From Arthrobacter woluwensis (GTDB taxonomy: Bacteria > Actinomycetota > Actinomycetes > Actinomycetales > Micrococcaceae): a DNA stretch of 64,000 nt. Of this stretch, positions 54,698-63,411 are shown one piece after another (position 1 is the stretch's first letter; every line of letters begins with the position of its first letter). The notes below the pieces were generated by a model that had not been told where the DNA came from, searched no databases, and saw nothing but the letters and a program-made list of their open reading frames with translations. Location of the stretch: the NCBI RefSeq assembly GCF_030816155.1, contig NZ_JAUSXR010000001.1:1984001-2048000 (forward strand), written 5' to 3'. The position numbers and the translations under genes are program-made.

Positions 54698-56917
54698 TCA
54701 GCCCCGTTCAAGGAATGCTTCCTTCTCCGGGTTCAGATAATTCTCCATCGCCACCCGGAGCGCCTGATGCTGCTGCAGGGTGGGGTCCTCGGCCACGAGA
54801 TCCTGGGCGTCGTCCCGCGCCTCGGCGATGATCTTCTCGTCCTGGATGACGCGCAGCAGCTTGAGGGTCGACCTCCCGCCCGACTGCCGGGCGCCCAGGA
54901 TATCGCCTTCGCGCCGCAGCTTGAGATCCTCCTGGGACAGCGCGAAGCCGTCGGTCGTGGCGGCGACTGCCGTGAGCCGCTCTCGGCTCGGGTGGTCCGG
55001 TTCCAGGCGCGTCACCAGGAGGCACGTGCCTGGCAGGCCGCCACGGCCCACCCGGCCGCGCAGCTGGTGCAGCTGGGAGATGCCGAAACGGTCGGCGTCG
55101 AGGATCACCATGAGCGTCGCATTGGGGACGTCCACGCCCACCTCGATCACGGTGGTGGACACCAGCACGCCCACCTCGCCGGCGGCGAAGGCGGCCATGG
55201 TGGCGGACTTCTCCTCCGGGGCCATGCGCCCATGCAGGGCCTCCACCCGCACGCCCTGAAGAGCCGGGGCCGCGCGGAGCGTCTCCAGCATGCCGACGAC
55301 GCCGGCCAGCTGCTGCGTGCCCTGCTCACCGCCGGCCGGGTCGGCGAGGCCCTCGCCGCCGTCGTCGTTGGAGACGTCACCGTCACCGATCTTGGGGCAC
55401 ACGACGTAGACCTGACGCCCGGCGTCGACCTCTTCCCGGGCCCGCTGCCAGAGCCGTGCCTCCCAGGACGGGTGCTCCTGCAGTCCCACCACGTGGGTGA
55501 TGATCGGCGCACGTCCAGCCGGCAGTTCGTCCAGCACCGACGTCTCCAGATCGCCGAAGACCGTCATGGCCACGGTGCGCGGGATGGGGGTGGCCGTCAT
55601 GACGAGCAGGTGCGGAGGGGCGTCCGCCTTGGCGCGGAGGGCGTCCCGCTGCTCCACGCCGAAACGATGCTGTTCGTCCACCACCACGAGTCCGAGGTCG
55701 AAGAACGTCACGTTCTCCCCCAGCAGGGCGTGGGTGCCCACCACGATGTCCGCGTCGCCCGAGGCCGCATCCAGGAGCGCCTGGCGGCGTGCCGCCGTCG
55801 AGAGGGAACCCGTGAGGAGAGCGACGCTCACGGAAGGGCCGTCGCCGGGGCCGAGAAGGCCGTCGCGCGCGAGGGTTCCGAGAGTCCTGCGAATCGACTC
55901 GGCGTGCTGAGCGGCGAGGACCTCCGTGGGGGCCAGGAGCGCGGCCTGACCTCCCGAATCCACCACCTGGAGCATCGCCCGGAGTGCGACGAGTGTCTTG
56001 CCCGAGCCCACGTCGCCCTGCAGGAGCCGGTTCATGGGGTGGGACGTCGCCAGGTCGCGGGAGAGCTCCTCGCCCACGCGCCGCTGACCCGCAGTGAGCG
56101 TGAACGGAAGCTGGGCGTCGAAGGCCTGGAGCGCGCCGTCGAGCCTTCCGGGACGGGAGGTGGCCACCTCCTGCGCCATCTCCGCGCGGCGACGGGCCAG
56201 CGCCGTCTGGAGGACCAGCGCCTCCTGGTACCGGAAGCGGTGACGCGCACGCCAGTAGTCCTCGGCCGTGGCGGGCTGGTGAATCATCCGGTATGCCTCA
56301 GACAGCCCGGGAAGGTGCTTCCGGTGCCGGATCTCCGCGGGAATCGGGTCACCCCAGCCGCCGGTGTCCACCTGGTCCAGCACGATGCCGACCGCCCGCT
56401 GGACGGTCCAGGAACTCACCTTCGCGGTGGCCGCGTACACGGGGATCGGCATCCGCGCGAGGGCCTCGGCGTCCGCGGTGCTCGTGACCGCCTCGTCCAG
56501 CAGGATGAAGTCCGGATTGGTGAGCGTGAGCTTGCCGGCGTAGGAGCCGACCCGGCCGGAGAACAGCGCGAGCACGCCCGGCTGGAGCTGCTGCTTCGCC
56601 TTGAAGCCATTGAAGAAGCTCAGCTTCACGGAGGAGAGCGCCGGCCCGAACTCGTCCTCGGCGTCGCTGATCACCACTTCGGTGATGGAGCCGCGGCGGG
56701 CGCGCATGGTACGGGTGCTGCTGGAGATGACGCGGGCGAGAATCGTGACGTCCTCATCGAACGGCAGGGTCTCGATGCTGCTCAGCTCCCCGCGGTCCAG
56801 GTACCGGCGCGGGAAGTCGTCCAGGAGGTCCGCCACGGTGTGCAGCCCCAGGTTCTTCTCCAGGCTCCCGGCCACGCGCTTGCCGAGGAGGAGTTCCAGC
56901 GAGGTGTGCTGTTCCAT
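54698..56917 (-). CDS. recG: ATP-dependent DNA helicase RecG
   Basis: 739 residues. The wedge/OB domain (ILARVISSSTRTMRARRGSI) precedes superfamily 2 motor motifs: LQGDVGSGKTLVAL near residue 292, APTEVLAAQH, VVVDEQHRFG, MTATPIPRT, and VIEVGVDVPNATLM with LHQLRGRVGRG. An acidic insert (GDGDVSNDDGGEGLADPAGG) interrupts the second RecA-like domain. It remodels stalled forks and branch-migrates Holliday junctions. Confidence 0.97.
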   Translation of the reverse strand: MEQHTSLELLLGKRVAGSLEKNLGLHTVADLLDDFPRRYLDRGELSSIETLPFDEDVTILARVISSSTRTMRARRGSITEVVISDAEDEFGPALSSVKLSFFNGFKAKQQLQPGVLALFSGRVGSYAGKLTLTNPDFILLDEAVTSTADAEALARMPIPVYAATAKVSSWTVQRAVGIVLDQVDTGGWGDPIPAEIRHRKHLPGLSEAYRMIHQPATAEDYWRARHRFRYQEALVLQTALARRRAEMAQEVATSRPGRLDGALQAFDAQLPFTLTAGQRRVGEELSRDLATSHPMNRLLQGDVGSGKTLVALRAMLQVVDSGGQAALLAPTEVLAAQHAESIRRTLGTLARDGLLGPGDGPSVSVALLTGSLSTAARRQALLDAASGDADIVVGTHALLGENVTFFDLGLVVVDEQHRFGVEQRDALRAKADAPPHLLVMTATPIPRTVAMTVFGDLETSVLDELPAGRAPIITHVVGLQEHPSWEARLWQRAREEVDAGRQVYVVCPKIGDGDVSNDDGGEGLADPAGGEQGTQQLAGVVGMLETLRAAPALQGVRVEALHGRMAPEEKSATMAAFAAGEVGVLVSTTVIEVGVDVPNATLMVILDADRFGISQLHQLRGRVGRGGLPGTCLLVTRLEPDHPSRERLTAVAATTDGFALSQEDLKLRREGDILGARQSGGRSTLKLLRVIQDEKIIAEARDDAQDLVAEDPTLQQHQALRVAMENYLNPEKEAFLERG

Positions 56918-56980
56918 GGGTCATCGTCTCCGGCCGGAGGGGTCCAGGACCGCGGGCACGCGTGCGTTCCGCCGTCCCAT

Positions 56981-58036
56981 TCAGGACTCGCGGGGGGCGG
57001 CGAGCTCCGACAGGGTGACGTTGGCGGGCTCGCCCAGGGCGTTGATCAGTTCGAGCACCGGGGCGGGATCCGCCGCGTGCACGTGGACGCGCCAGCGGTA
57101 GCTGAGTTCGCCTTCCTGCACATCGACGCCGTCGCGGTGCCCGGACACGGCCTTCACCGGCGAGATGATGACGGACTCACCGATCTCGTCGAGGCGCTGG
57201 CGCAGGGTGGCGGCGTCCAACGGCGACAGCTCGATGGTGCACATGACCTCGTAGCCGTCATCGGCGGGCATGTCGCCGTGGATGTGCGGGAATTCGGTCT
57301 GGTAGCCGTGCAGCTCGTCCCAGGCCGTCTCGCTCGTCTGCGTGCCCAGGATGGTGCCGCGCAGGCAGTCCAGGACCAGGAGGAACCCGACGGCGCCGGC
57401 GTCCACCACCTGGGCCTGACGCAAGGCGCCGAGCTGCTCCTCCGTGCGGACCACGGCCTGCTGGACCGTCTCCACCACGTGGTTCAGGGACTGGGCGAGG
57501 GCCAGATTGCTGTCGTCACCGTTGAGAGCGGAGTCCATCTCCTCGGCGGCGTCGGCGGCGGCCGCGAGAGCCGACAGCATGGTCCCTTCCACGGGCTCGC
57601 TCAGCGCGGACCAGCAGCGCATCCGGGCCCGCCGCAGACCGGAGGCCAGCAGGGGGGCGCTGAGGCGGGTGTGGCCCTGCACGGATTCCGCGAGCGCGGC
57701 GAGGAAGACGGCCAGGAGGGTGCCGGAGTTCCCGCGGGCGTTCTCCATCGCGGCGCCCGCGGCATCGGCGAGCACGACGCCGACGTCGTTGCCGACCGGG
57801 TATTCCTCGGGGCCGATGGCGCGTGCCGCGGCCCGGAGGGTCAGATAGAGGTTGGTTCCGGTGTCGCCGTCGGCCACAGGGAAGATGTTGATGGCATTCA
57901 GACGGTCGCTGTGATTGCCCACCACCTGCTCCGCGGTGCAGAGCCAGCGCCTCATCGCCTGAGCGTTGGCGGCAATCTTATGGTGCCCCAAAGTGATCCC
58001 ATCCTCGCGTCGCGTGCCCTGCTGCATCCCCGTCAC
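56981..58036 (-). CDS. DAK2-domain protein, FakA/YloV-like but short
   Basis: 351 residues at most. The DAK2 nucleotide-binding domain has LNAINIFPVADGDTGTNLYL near residue 48, MENARGNSGTLLAVFLAAL near 97, and VDAGAVGFLLVLDCLRG. A partial C-terminal domain (HIHGDMPADDGYEVMCTIEL) follows. Full FakA/YloV proteins are ~550 residues, so the DegV-like end is reduced. FakA phosphorylates fatty acids for lipid synthesis; whether this short form does is unknown. GTG 58036 overlaps thiL by 59 bases. TTG 57991 or ATG 57955 are alternative starts. The recG neighbourhood is conserved. Confidence 0.85.
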   Translation of the reverse strand: MTGMQQGTRREDGITLGHHKIAANAQAMRRWLCTAEQVVGNHSDRLNAINIFPVADGDTGTNLYLTLRAAARAIGPEEYPVGNDVGVVLADAAGAAMENARGNSGTLLAVFLAALAESVQGHTRLSAPLLASGLRRARMRCWSALSEPVEGTMLSALAAAADAAEEMDSALNGDDSNLALAQSLNHVVETVQQAVVRTEEQLGALRQAQVVDAGAVGFLLVLDCLRGTILGTQTSETAWDELHGYQTEFPHIHGDMPADDGYEVMCTIELSPLDAATLRQRLDEIGESVIISPVKAVSGHRDGVDVQEGELSYRWRVHVHAADPAPVLELINALGEPANVTLSELAAPRES

Positions 58037-59036
58037 CGTTGCGGATCCGGGAACCGTGTTCCTGTCCAGGCGGGGTGGGCACCACTGAGCCTATAACAGT
58101 GAAGCTGTCCGGCACGGGACCGTTTCCTGGGAAAGTGCTGAGGAGGCAGAAGTCCTCTCCCCCGCCCTGAATCCACGCCCGGAGCAGGTTCTCCGCGGAT
58201 TCGCCGGACCCCGGCACGGCGGCCAGGAGTTCTGCCGCGGGGCGCAGTTCCGGGCCGAAGACGGCCAGCAGGAGAGGGTCGAGTTCGAGGGTGACCCCGC
58301 TCGCCCGGGCAAGCCGCCCGGAGTCCTTCAGCAGCCCGTCCGAGACGTCCATCATGGCCGTGGCGCCCGCTGCCAGCGCCTCGGCGCCACTGCCGAGGGG
58401 CGGGCACGGCCGGCACTGGGCATCCATCAGCTCGCGCTGGTCAGGCGTGAGATCCCCCACGAGGACGGTGCTCTCCAGGAGGGACCAGCCGGCGGCGGCA
58501 CGGCCGGGCTTCCCGGCCACCGCGACGACGTCCCCGGCCGTGGCCCCCGAACGCAGACCGACTCTCCCGGCCACCTCACGGCCCATCGCCGTGGCGGTCA
58601 CCGAGATCTCCCGGCCACGGCCGAGATCACCCCCGACGACGGCGACCTCCGCTCCCAGCGCGCGCACGGCGTCGTGCACTCCGCGGGCGAAGTCCTCCAC
58701 CCAGGCGACCGGCGTCTCCGGGGGCAGGGTGAGACTGATGAGAAGCGAATGGGGCTCCGCGCCCATGGCGTTGATGTCACTCAGGTTCTGGGCCGCGGAC
58801 TTCCACCCGACGTCGTGGCCGGTGCTCGCATAGCCGTTGTTCCAGCGCAGGCGGAAGTCCTGGTCCTGCGTCTGGGTGTCGATCGAGACCACCACGGTGC
58901 CGCCCGGTGCGGCGACCACGGCGGCGTCGTCCCCGGGGCCGAGGAGCGTCGCAGGGCCCTGCGGCAGGAGGGGGAAGATCCTCGCGAGGAGGCCCGACTC
59001 CCCTACGGTGGCGACGGTCGGCTGGTTCTCTGGCAC
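57978..59036 (-). CDS. thiL: Thiamine-monophosphate kinase
   Basis: 352 residues from GTG 59036. ATP-binding PurM-like fold: LLGPGDDAAVVAAPGG, DTQTQDQDFRLRW, WKSAAQNLSDINAMGAEP, VVGGDLGRG, MMDVSDGLLKDSGRLA and GGGEDFCLLST. It converts thiamine monophosphate to thiamine diphosphate, the ligand of the thiC riboswitch in this window and the cofactor of aceE. Confidence 0.95.
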   Translation of the reverse strand: MPENQPTVATVGESGLLARIFPLLPQGPATLLGPGDDAAVVAAPGGTVVVSIDTQTQDQDFRLRWNNGYASTGHDVGWKSAAQNLSDINAMGAEPHSLLISLTLPPETPVAWVEDFARGVHDAVRALGAEVAVVGGDLGRGREISVTATAMGREVAGRVGLRSGATAGDVVAVAGKPGRAAAGWSLLESTVLVGDLTPDQRELMDAQCRPCPPLGSGAEALAAGATAMMDVSDGLLKDSGRLARASGVTLELDPLLLAVFGPELRPAAELLAAVPGSGESAENLLRAWIQGGGEDFCLLSTFPGNGPVPDSFTVIGSVVPTPPGQEHGSRIRNGDGDAAGHATRGWDHFGAP

Positions 59037-59178
59037 ACGGCAACGCTATCCAACTTCCGCCCGGGAGCGTCAACCGCTCCCGGACCGGACCTGTCATCCG
59101 GTGCGGGAAGTGCGGACGGCGCCACCGCGCGACCGTCTCCTGACAAGGGCTCCCAGCGAAGCTCGGTAGGCTGGTGCC

Positions 59179-59712
59179 ATGCGTGTCTCCCGTCCTGCCC
59201 CGCGGTCCGCGGCCCGGAAGCTCCCGAAACCGGCGGCCCTGCTGGCCCTCTCGCTGGGCTCCGTGCTGGCCCTGAGCGCCTGCTCTCCCGCCGTCGACGT
59301 CACCCCGGCCAAGGATGCCGCCAACCCGGATTGCGCGCCCATGATGGTGGCGCTTCCGGACAAGATCGGCGACGCGGCGCTGCGGAAGACGAATGCTCAG
59401 GCCACGGCGGCCTGGGGCGACCCGTCCCTGGTGATCCTACGCTGCGGCGTCACCCCACCCGGTCCCACGAAGGACCGCTGCGCCACCGTGAACGGCGTGG
59501 ACTGGGTCATCAAGGAGGGCGAGAAGGGCAACCCGATCTACACCCTGACCACGTTCGGCCGGACCCCTGCCGTGGAGGTGCTCCTGGACCCGGGGAAGAT
59601 CTCGTCCGCCACCGTGCTGGCCGACCTCTCCGCCCCCGCGAGCAAGATCAAGGCCACCAAGAAGTGTGTGGGCCAGGAGGATCTGCAGAACCTCCCGGGC
59701 AGCGGCAAGTAG
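59179..59712 (+). CDS. DUF3515 lipoprotein
   Basis: 177 residues. A basic N-terminus and hydrophobic helix (ALLALSLGSVLALSAC) end in the lipobox LSAC (Cys about residue 34), so it is lipid-anchored outside the membrane. The mature part has DCAPMMVALPDKIGD and ILRCGVTPPGPTKDRC. The family is actinobacterial with no established function and normally adjoins ddl. Divergent from thiL. Confidence 0.9.
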   Translation: MRVSRPAPRSAARKLPKPAALLALSLGSVLALSACSPAVDVTPAKDAANPDCAPMMVALPDKIGDAALRKTNAQATAAWGDPSLVILRCGVTPPGPTKDRCATVNGVDWVIKEGEKGNPIYTLTTFGRTPAVEVLLDPGKISSATVLADLSAPASKIKATKKCVGQEDLQNLPGSGK

Positions 59713-60125
59713 GCGGTTGCCCGACGGGGAAGCCCCGACGGCGAGGGCCCCCACCGCGGAGAAGTTCAACATCTGCTTGGTGCCGAAACCTTGACCGCCG
59801 AATCAGGCGGAGCACCAAAGAGCGGAAGCGCATAGCGGAGCCTCGTTCTACGGAATCGTCAACGCCGTCACTCGCTCCCGCACGATCGAACTACGGCTTT
59901 CCTGAGCAGAGATCGGCACCACACCAGAGCTTGCGCCAAACGAATATTGACTGCCCCGAGGACCTGGTCCGCGAGCTCGATGGCGCAGGCTATTTCGCAT
60001 GCTGGTGAGATCTCCAGTCGAACTGAGACATGGGCAGTTACCGAGAAATGAACTTGCCCCGCCCTTCTCCTCCCTGGAAACGTCGGTGACCCTTCACCAA
60101 ACCGACCTTGATCAAGAGGAGCTTG
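59713..60125. other. AT-richer spacer upstream of the bacteriocin-like genes
   Basis: About 410 bases with no credible gene. GC falls clearly from about 59780 on, marking the left edge of an insertion between DUF3515 and ddl, which normally adjoin. GAGGAG at 60117-60122 is the ribosome site for the next gene. No tRNA or repeat was seen that would mark the insertion. Confidence 0.45.
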
Positions 60126-60761
60126 ATGCCATCCCTGTCTAAGAAGCTCGTGATGACTGCAACGATGGCCCTGCTGGCTCTTGGCGGGACGGCGACTGCC
60201 GCCAATGCGGCCGCAGGCGATCCACCAGTGGTCAAACAGGTCGACGCCTCGATTGAGACGGTCACCACCACGTCGCTCCGGCCGACGTCCGAAGCGCTGG
60301 ACCAGGCAAAAACAGTTGTCGACCAGAAACGACAGGCCGACCCGGCACTGTTCACCAGGAAAACTGCCATGATCCTCGCCTCGCCGGCGACCACGGCTTA
60401 CCTCAAGAAGTTCGACTACGCATCGCTGACAGACCAGAGCGACATTCTGGCAGCATCCATGCCGACCGAGGCTCTACAGGGCTTCACTCAGATGCTGGAC
60501 ACGAAAGCCATCGAAATGGCGGTGGTGCGAACCGATGACGGCTACACCACGGTGATGACCGTGCATAAGGCCTCCGGCGTAGGTCCACAGGACCGTGGAA
60601 ATCTCCCACAGTGCCCGCCGGCATGGGCGGCCTTCTGGGCCTGGTTTGCTACGAATGCCGCAGTTTGCGGCCCAATGGCAGCGATGCCAGTGGCGGCGTT
60701 CGCGTGTGCTGCCGGATTCGCAGTTGGAGGGACCATTATCGATTTCAATGAGGGCTGCTGA
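60126..60761 (+). CDS. Secreted protein with a hydrophobic four-cysteine C-terminus, bacteriocin-precursor-like
   Basis: 211 residues from ATG 60126, set by GAGGAG 4 bases upstream. Residues 1-28 are a Sec signal peptide (SKK, then MTATMALLALGGTATAANA). Residues 30-160 are a polar helical region. The last ~49 residues (163-211) are hydrophobic, rich in Ala, Trp and Phe, and contain Cys163, Cys181, Cys194 and C-terminal Cys211, with AWAAFWAWFA and AAMPVAAFACAAGFAVGG stretches. A leader, pro-region and compact Cys-containing hydrophobic end is the plan of SdpC- and halocin C8-type bacteriocins, although I see no direct sequence match. A small membrane protein gene follows after 16 bases. Lower GC than its surroundings suggests transfer. 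Function inferred, not shown. Confidence 0.65.
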   Translation: MPSLSKKLVMTATMALLALGGTATAANAAAGDPPVVKQVDASIETVTTTSLRPTSEALDQAKTVVDQKRQADPALFTRKTAMILASPATTAYLKKFDYASLTDQSDILAASMPTEALQGFTQMLDTKAIEMAVVRTDDGYTTVMTVHKASGVGPQDRGNLPQCPPAWAAFWAWFATNAAVCGPMAAMPVAAFACAAGFAVGGTIIDFNEGC

Positions 60762-60777
60762 AGGGAGGAATGCTGTC

Positions 60778-61125
60778 ATGAGTGTTAAAGATCAATACTG
60801 GCTGTCCGTCAGCGCTCTTCTCTCTGCCACCGTCTTCGTGGTCGGTGGAGCTCCGGCGCCCATGATCTTCTTCCTCGGTGCCGTGATCATCCTGGGACTA
60901 CTTTTCACTGGCCTCATATTCGGGCAGTTGAAACGGGTCAAACCGAAGAAGGGAACAGGCTCCGCGGTCCTTCCTCTCCTGGGATTCATGGTCATCCTGT
61001 ATGCAGCCATCCTGCTACGAGGCACCACCATCTCGTTCGTTGCCACCCCCGTCCTCGCAATCGTGATGGGCACGGGCAGTTTCATCTGGGCACACAAGAG
61101 GGGCCCATTCATCCATCAGAACTGA
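60778..61125 (+). CDS. Small membrane protein, possible immunity partner
   Basis: 115 residues from ATG 60778, with AAGGGAGG 9 bases upstream. About four hydrophobic helices: SVSALLSATVFVVGGAP, MIFFLGAVIILGLLFTGLIF, VLPLLGFMVILYAAILL and ISFVATPVLAIVMGTGSFIW. A basic loop (KRVKPKKG) lies between helices 2 and 3. No family recognised. Its place directly behind the Cys-rich secreted protein fits the toxin-immunity pairs seen with SDP-like and class II bacteriocins. Transport or an unrelated role cannot be excluded. Confidence 0.62.
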   Translation: MSVKDQYWLSVSALLSATVFVVGGAPAPMIFFLGAVIILGLLFTGLIFGQLKRVKPKKGTGSAVLPLLGFMVILYAAILLRGTTISFVATPVLAIVMGTGSFIWAHKRGPFIHQN

Positions 61126-61161
61126 GGACGGACGCGACGCTCGACTGGCAGAGCCGAACCG

Positions 61162-62277
61162 TCAGCGCAGCCCGGTCTTGCGGTGCAGCGCCAGGTGGAT
61201 GAGCTCGTCGATCAGCTCGGTGTAGCTCAGGCCCGTGGCGGCCCACATCTGCGGGTACATGCTCTTGGGGGTGAAGCCGGGCAGCGTGTTGATCTCGTTG
61301 ATGATGAACTCGCCGTCCGGGGTGTAGAAGAAGTCCACGCGGCTCAGTCCCTCGGCGCCGATCGCGTCAAAGGCGACGCCCGCCAGCTTCCGGACCTCGG
61401 CGATGGCCTCCTCCGGCAGGTCTGCCGGGCAGCTGAGCGACGCGGCGTTGTCCACGTACTTCGCCTGGAAGTCGTAGAAGGAGTGCTCCCCCACGGCCAC
61501 GGCGATCTCGGCGGGCAGCGAGGCGCGCGGTTCGTCGGTGTCCCGGCCTTCCAGCACGGCGCACTCGATCTCCCGGCCCACGATCCCGGCTTCGATCACG
61601 AGCTTCGGATCGTGCCTGCGGGCCTCCTCGATGGCGGCGTCCAGATCCTCCACGCAGTCCACCTTGGAGATGCCCATGCTGGACCCGGCACGGGCGGGCT
61701 TGACGAAAACGGGGAACCCGAGGTCCTCCACCCGACGGCGCACCCCGGCGGGGTCGCGGAGCCACTGACGGTCGGTCACGGCGACGTACGGTCCGACCTT
61801 CAGCCCGGCGGCTTCGAAAACGACCTTCATGAAGTGCTTGTCCATGCCGATGGCCGAGGCCAGCACGCCGGCTCCCACGTAGCGGGTGTCGCTGAGCTCG
61901 AGCAGACCCTGGACCGTGCCGTCCTCGCCGAAAGGCCCGTGCAGGAGCGGGAAGACCACGTCCACCTGTCCCAGCTCCGTGGGGACCTGATCGGGCGCCG
62001 CCACGATCAGCTGGTGCTCTCCGCCGATCTCGGCCAGGGCCACGGTGGCCTCCCCGGGGGTGACCTCGGGCAGCGCGTCAGCCGTGAGGGACCACTGGTC
62101 GAGGTCCGCCTCGGGCAGCACCCACTGGCCCGTCTTGGCGATGCCGATCGGGATCACGTCGTACTTCTCCCGGTCGATGGCTCCCAGGACGCCCGCTGCG
62201 GTGACACAGCTGACGGCGTGCTCACTGGAGCGTCCTCCGAAGAGGACGGCGATGCGGGGCTTCCGGGCGTCAGTCAC
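61162..62277 (-). CDS. ddl: D-alanine--D-alanine ligase
   Basis: 371 residues from a GTG start. N-terminal LFGGRSSEHAVSCVTA, the ATP-grasp core (FPVFVKPARAGSSMGISKVD, EAGIVGREIECAVLEG) and metal-binding RVDFFYTPDGEFIINEINT with LPGFTPKSMYPQ. It makes the D-Ala-D-Ala dipeptide of peptidoglycan. The last gene of the plsC-gpsA-ddl cluster. Just upstream are two 16-bp tandem repeats (62297-62328). Confidence 0.97.
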   Translation of the reverse strand: MTDARKPRIAVLFGGRSSEHAVSCVTAAGVLGAIDREKYDVIPIGIAKTGQWVLPEADLDQWSLTADALPEVTPGEATVALAEIGGEHQLIVAAPDQVPTELGQVDVVFPLLHGPFGEDGTVQGLLELSDTRYVGAGVLASAIGMDKHFMKVVFEAAGLKVGPYVAVTDRQWLRDPAGVRRRVEDLGFPVFVKPARAGSSMGISKVDCVEDLDAAIEEARRHDPKLVIEAGIVGREIECAVLEGRDTDEPRASLPAEIAVAVGEHSFYDFQAKYVDNAASLSCPADLPEEAIAEVRKLAGVAFDAIGAEGLSRVDFFYTPDGEFIINEINTLPGFTPKSMYPQMWAATGLSYTELIDELIHLALHRKTGLR

Positions 62278-62296
62278 AGTGGTTCCGTTCAGGTTG

Positions 62297-62328
62297 TCGA
62301 AGGAGCGGTTCGTCGAAGGTGCGGTTCG
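62297..62328. repeat. Two 16-bp tandem repeats between gpsA and ddl
   Basis: TCGAAGGAGCGGTTCG (62297-62312) is followed at once by TCGAAGGTGCGGTTCG (62313-62328). A diverged third copy (TCAAGGAGCGGTTCA) lies inside the end of gpsA at 62368-62382. Confidence 0.75.
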
Positions 62329-62346
62329 TGGGTCTGAGCGGCCGGC

Positions 62347-63411
62347 TCAGTAGCCGTCCTCGGACTTCAAGGAGCGGTTCAGGAGCAGCGGGCCCAGATC
62401 CTCGACAGCCAGCTTACCGGCGAGCACCGCCACGACGGCGGCGGTGATGGGCATCTCGACGCCCTGGCGCGCCGCCAGCTCCTGCACGGCGTCCGCGGAC
62501 TTCACACCCTCCGCGGTCTGGGTCATGCGCTCCACCACTTCATCCAGCGTCAATCCCTGGCCGAGCAGCTTGCCGGCCGTGTGGTTGCGGGAGAGGGGCG
62601 AGGCACAGGTGGCCACGAGGTCGCCCAGACCCGCCAGGCCGGCCAGGGTGTGTGCTTCGCCGCCCAGCGCCAGCGCCAGGCGGGTGGTCTCGGCGAGGCC
62701 GCGCGTGATCACGGAGGCCTTGGTGTTGTCCCCCATGTCCCGGCCCTCGCAGATGCCGACGGCCAGGGCGATGACGTTCTTGACGATCCCGCCGATCTCC
62801 ACCCCGACCACGTCCGAGCTCATGTACGGGCGGAAGTACGGCGCCGTGCAGAGTTCCGCGACGCGCTGCGCCATGGCTTCATCCGCGCACGCCACCACGG
62901 AGGCGGTGGGTTCCTCCCGCGCGATCTCCATGGCCAGGTTCGGACCGGAGAGCACCAGGATCTGGGAAGCGGGCGTCCCCCACTCCTGGGCGATCACCTC
63001 GCTCATCCGCTCATCCGTGCCACGCTCCAGGCCCTTCATGAGGGAGACCACCAAGGCGCCGGGCGCCACGGCGTCCTTCCAGGCGCGCAGCTGCTCGCGC
63101 AAGGACTGCGCAGGGACCGCCAGCACGACGACGACGGCGTCCCGCAGGGCCTCGACGGCACTGTCCGTGGCGCGCACCGCGTGCGGCAGCGGGATCTGCT
63201 GCAGGTAGCGGCTGTTGCGGTGCTCGCGGTTGATCTCCTCCGCGGCCTCGGCACGCCGGGCCCAGAGCACGACGTCCCGGGGTTCGCCCGCCGCGAGGGC
63301 GGCGTCGCCCAGGACCTTCGCGAAAGTGGTCCCCCAGGATCCGGCGCCCATGACGGCGATCTTCTCCACAGCTGCCTTTCCCGGTGCGGTGGCGGTGTCG
63401 TGAGCGCTCAC
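62347..63411 (-). CDS. gpsA: Glycerol-3-phosphate dehydrogenase [NAD(P)+]
   Basis: 354 residues from GTG 63411, which overlaps the plsC stop by 4 bases. The Rossmann motif is AVMGAGSWGTTFAKVL. MKGLERGTDERMSEVIAQ, GGIVKNVIALAVGICEG (catalytic Lys), LGDLVATCASPLSRN and MTQTAEGVKSADAV follow. It makes sn-glycerol-3-phosphate, the backbone used by PlsC-type acyltransferases encoded next to it. Confidence 0.97.
   Translation of the reverse strand: MSAHDTATAPGKAAVEKIAVMGAGSWGTTFAKVLGDAALAAGEPRDVVLWARRAEAAEEINREHRNSRYLQQIPLPHAVRATDSAVEALRDAVVVVLAVPAQSLREQLRAWKDAVAPGALVVSLMKGLERGTDERMSEVIAQEWGTPASQILVLSGPNLAMEIAREEPTASVVACADEAMAQRVAELCTAPYFRPYMSSDVVGVEIGGIVKNVIALAVGICEGRDMGDNTKASVITRGLAETTRLALALGGEAHTLAGLAGLGDLVATCASPLSRNHTAGKLLGQGLTLDEVVERMTQTAEGVKSADAVQELAARQGVEMPITAAVVAVLAGKLAVEDLGPLLLNRSLKSEDGY

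Noticed and set aside
54680..58096. A ~1140-codon open frame opposite recG and the DAK2 gene
   Set aside because: Shadow of two well-identified genes, His/Arg/Gly-rich with no domain features.
60126..60761. Assigning the secreted protein firmly to SdpC or halocin C8
   Set aside because: Architecture is similar but no diagnostic sequence match can be read by eye; kept as a hypothesis.
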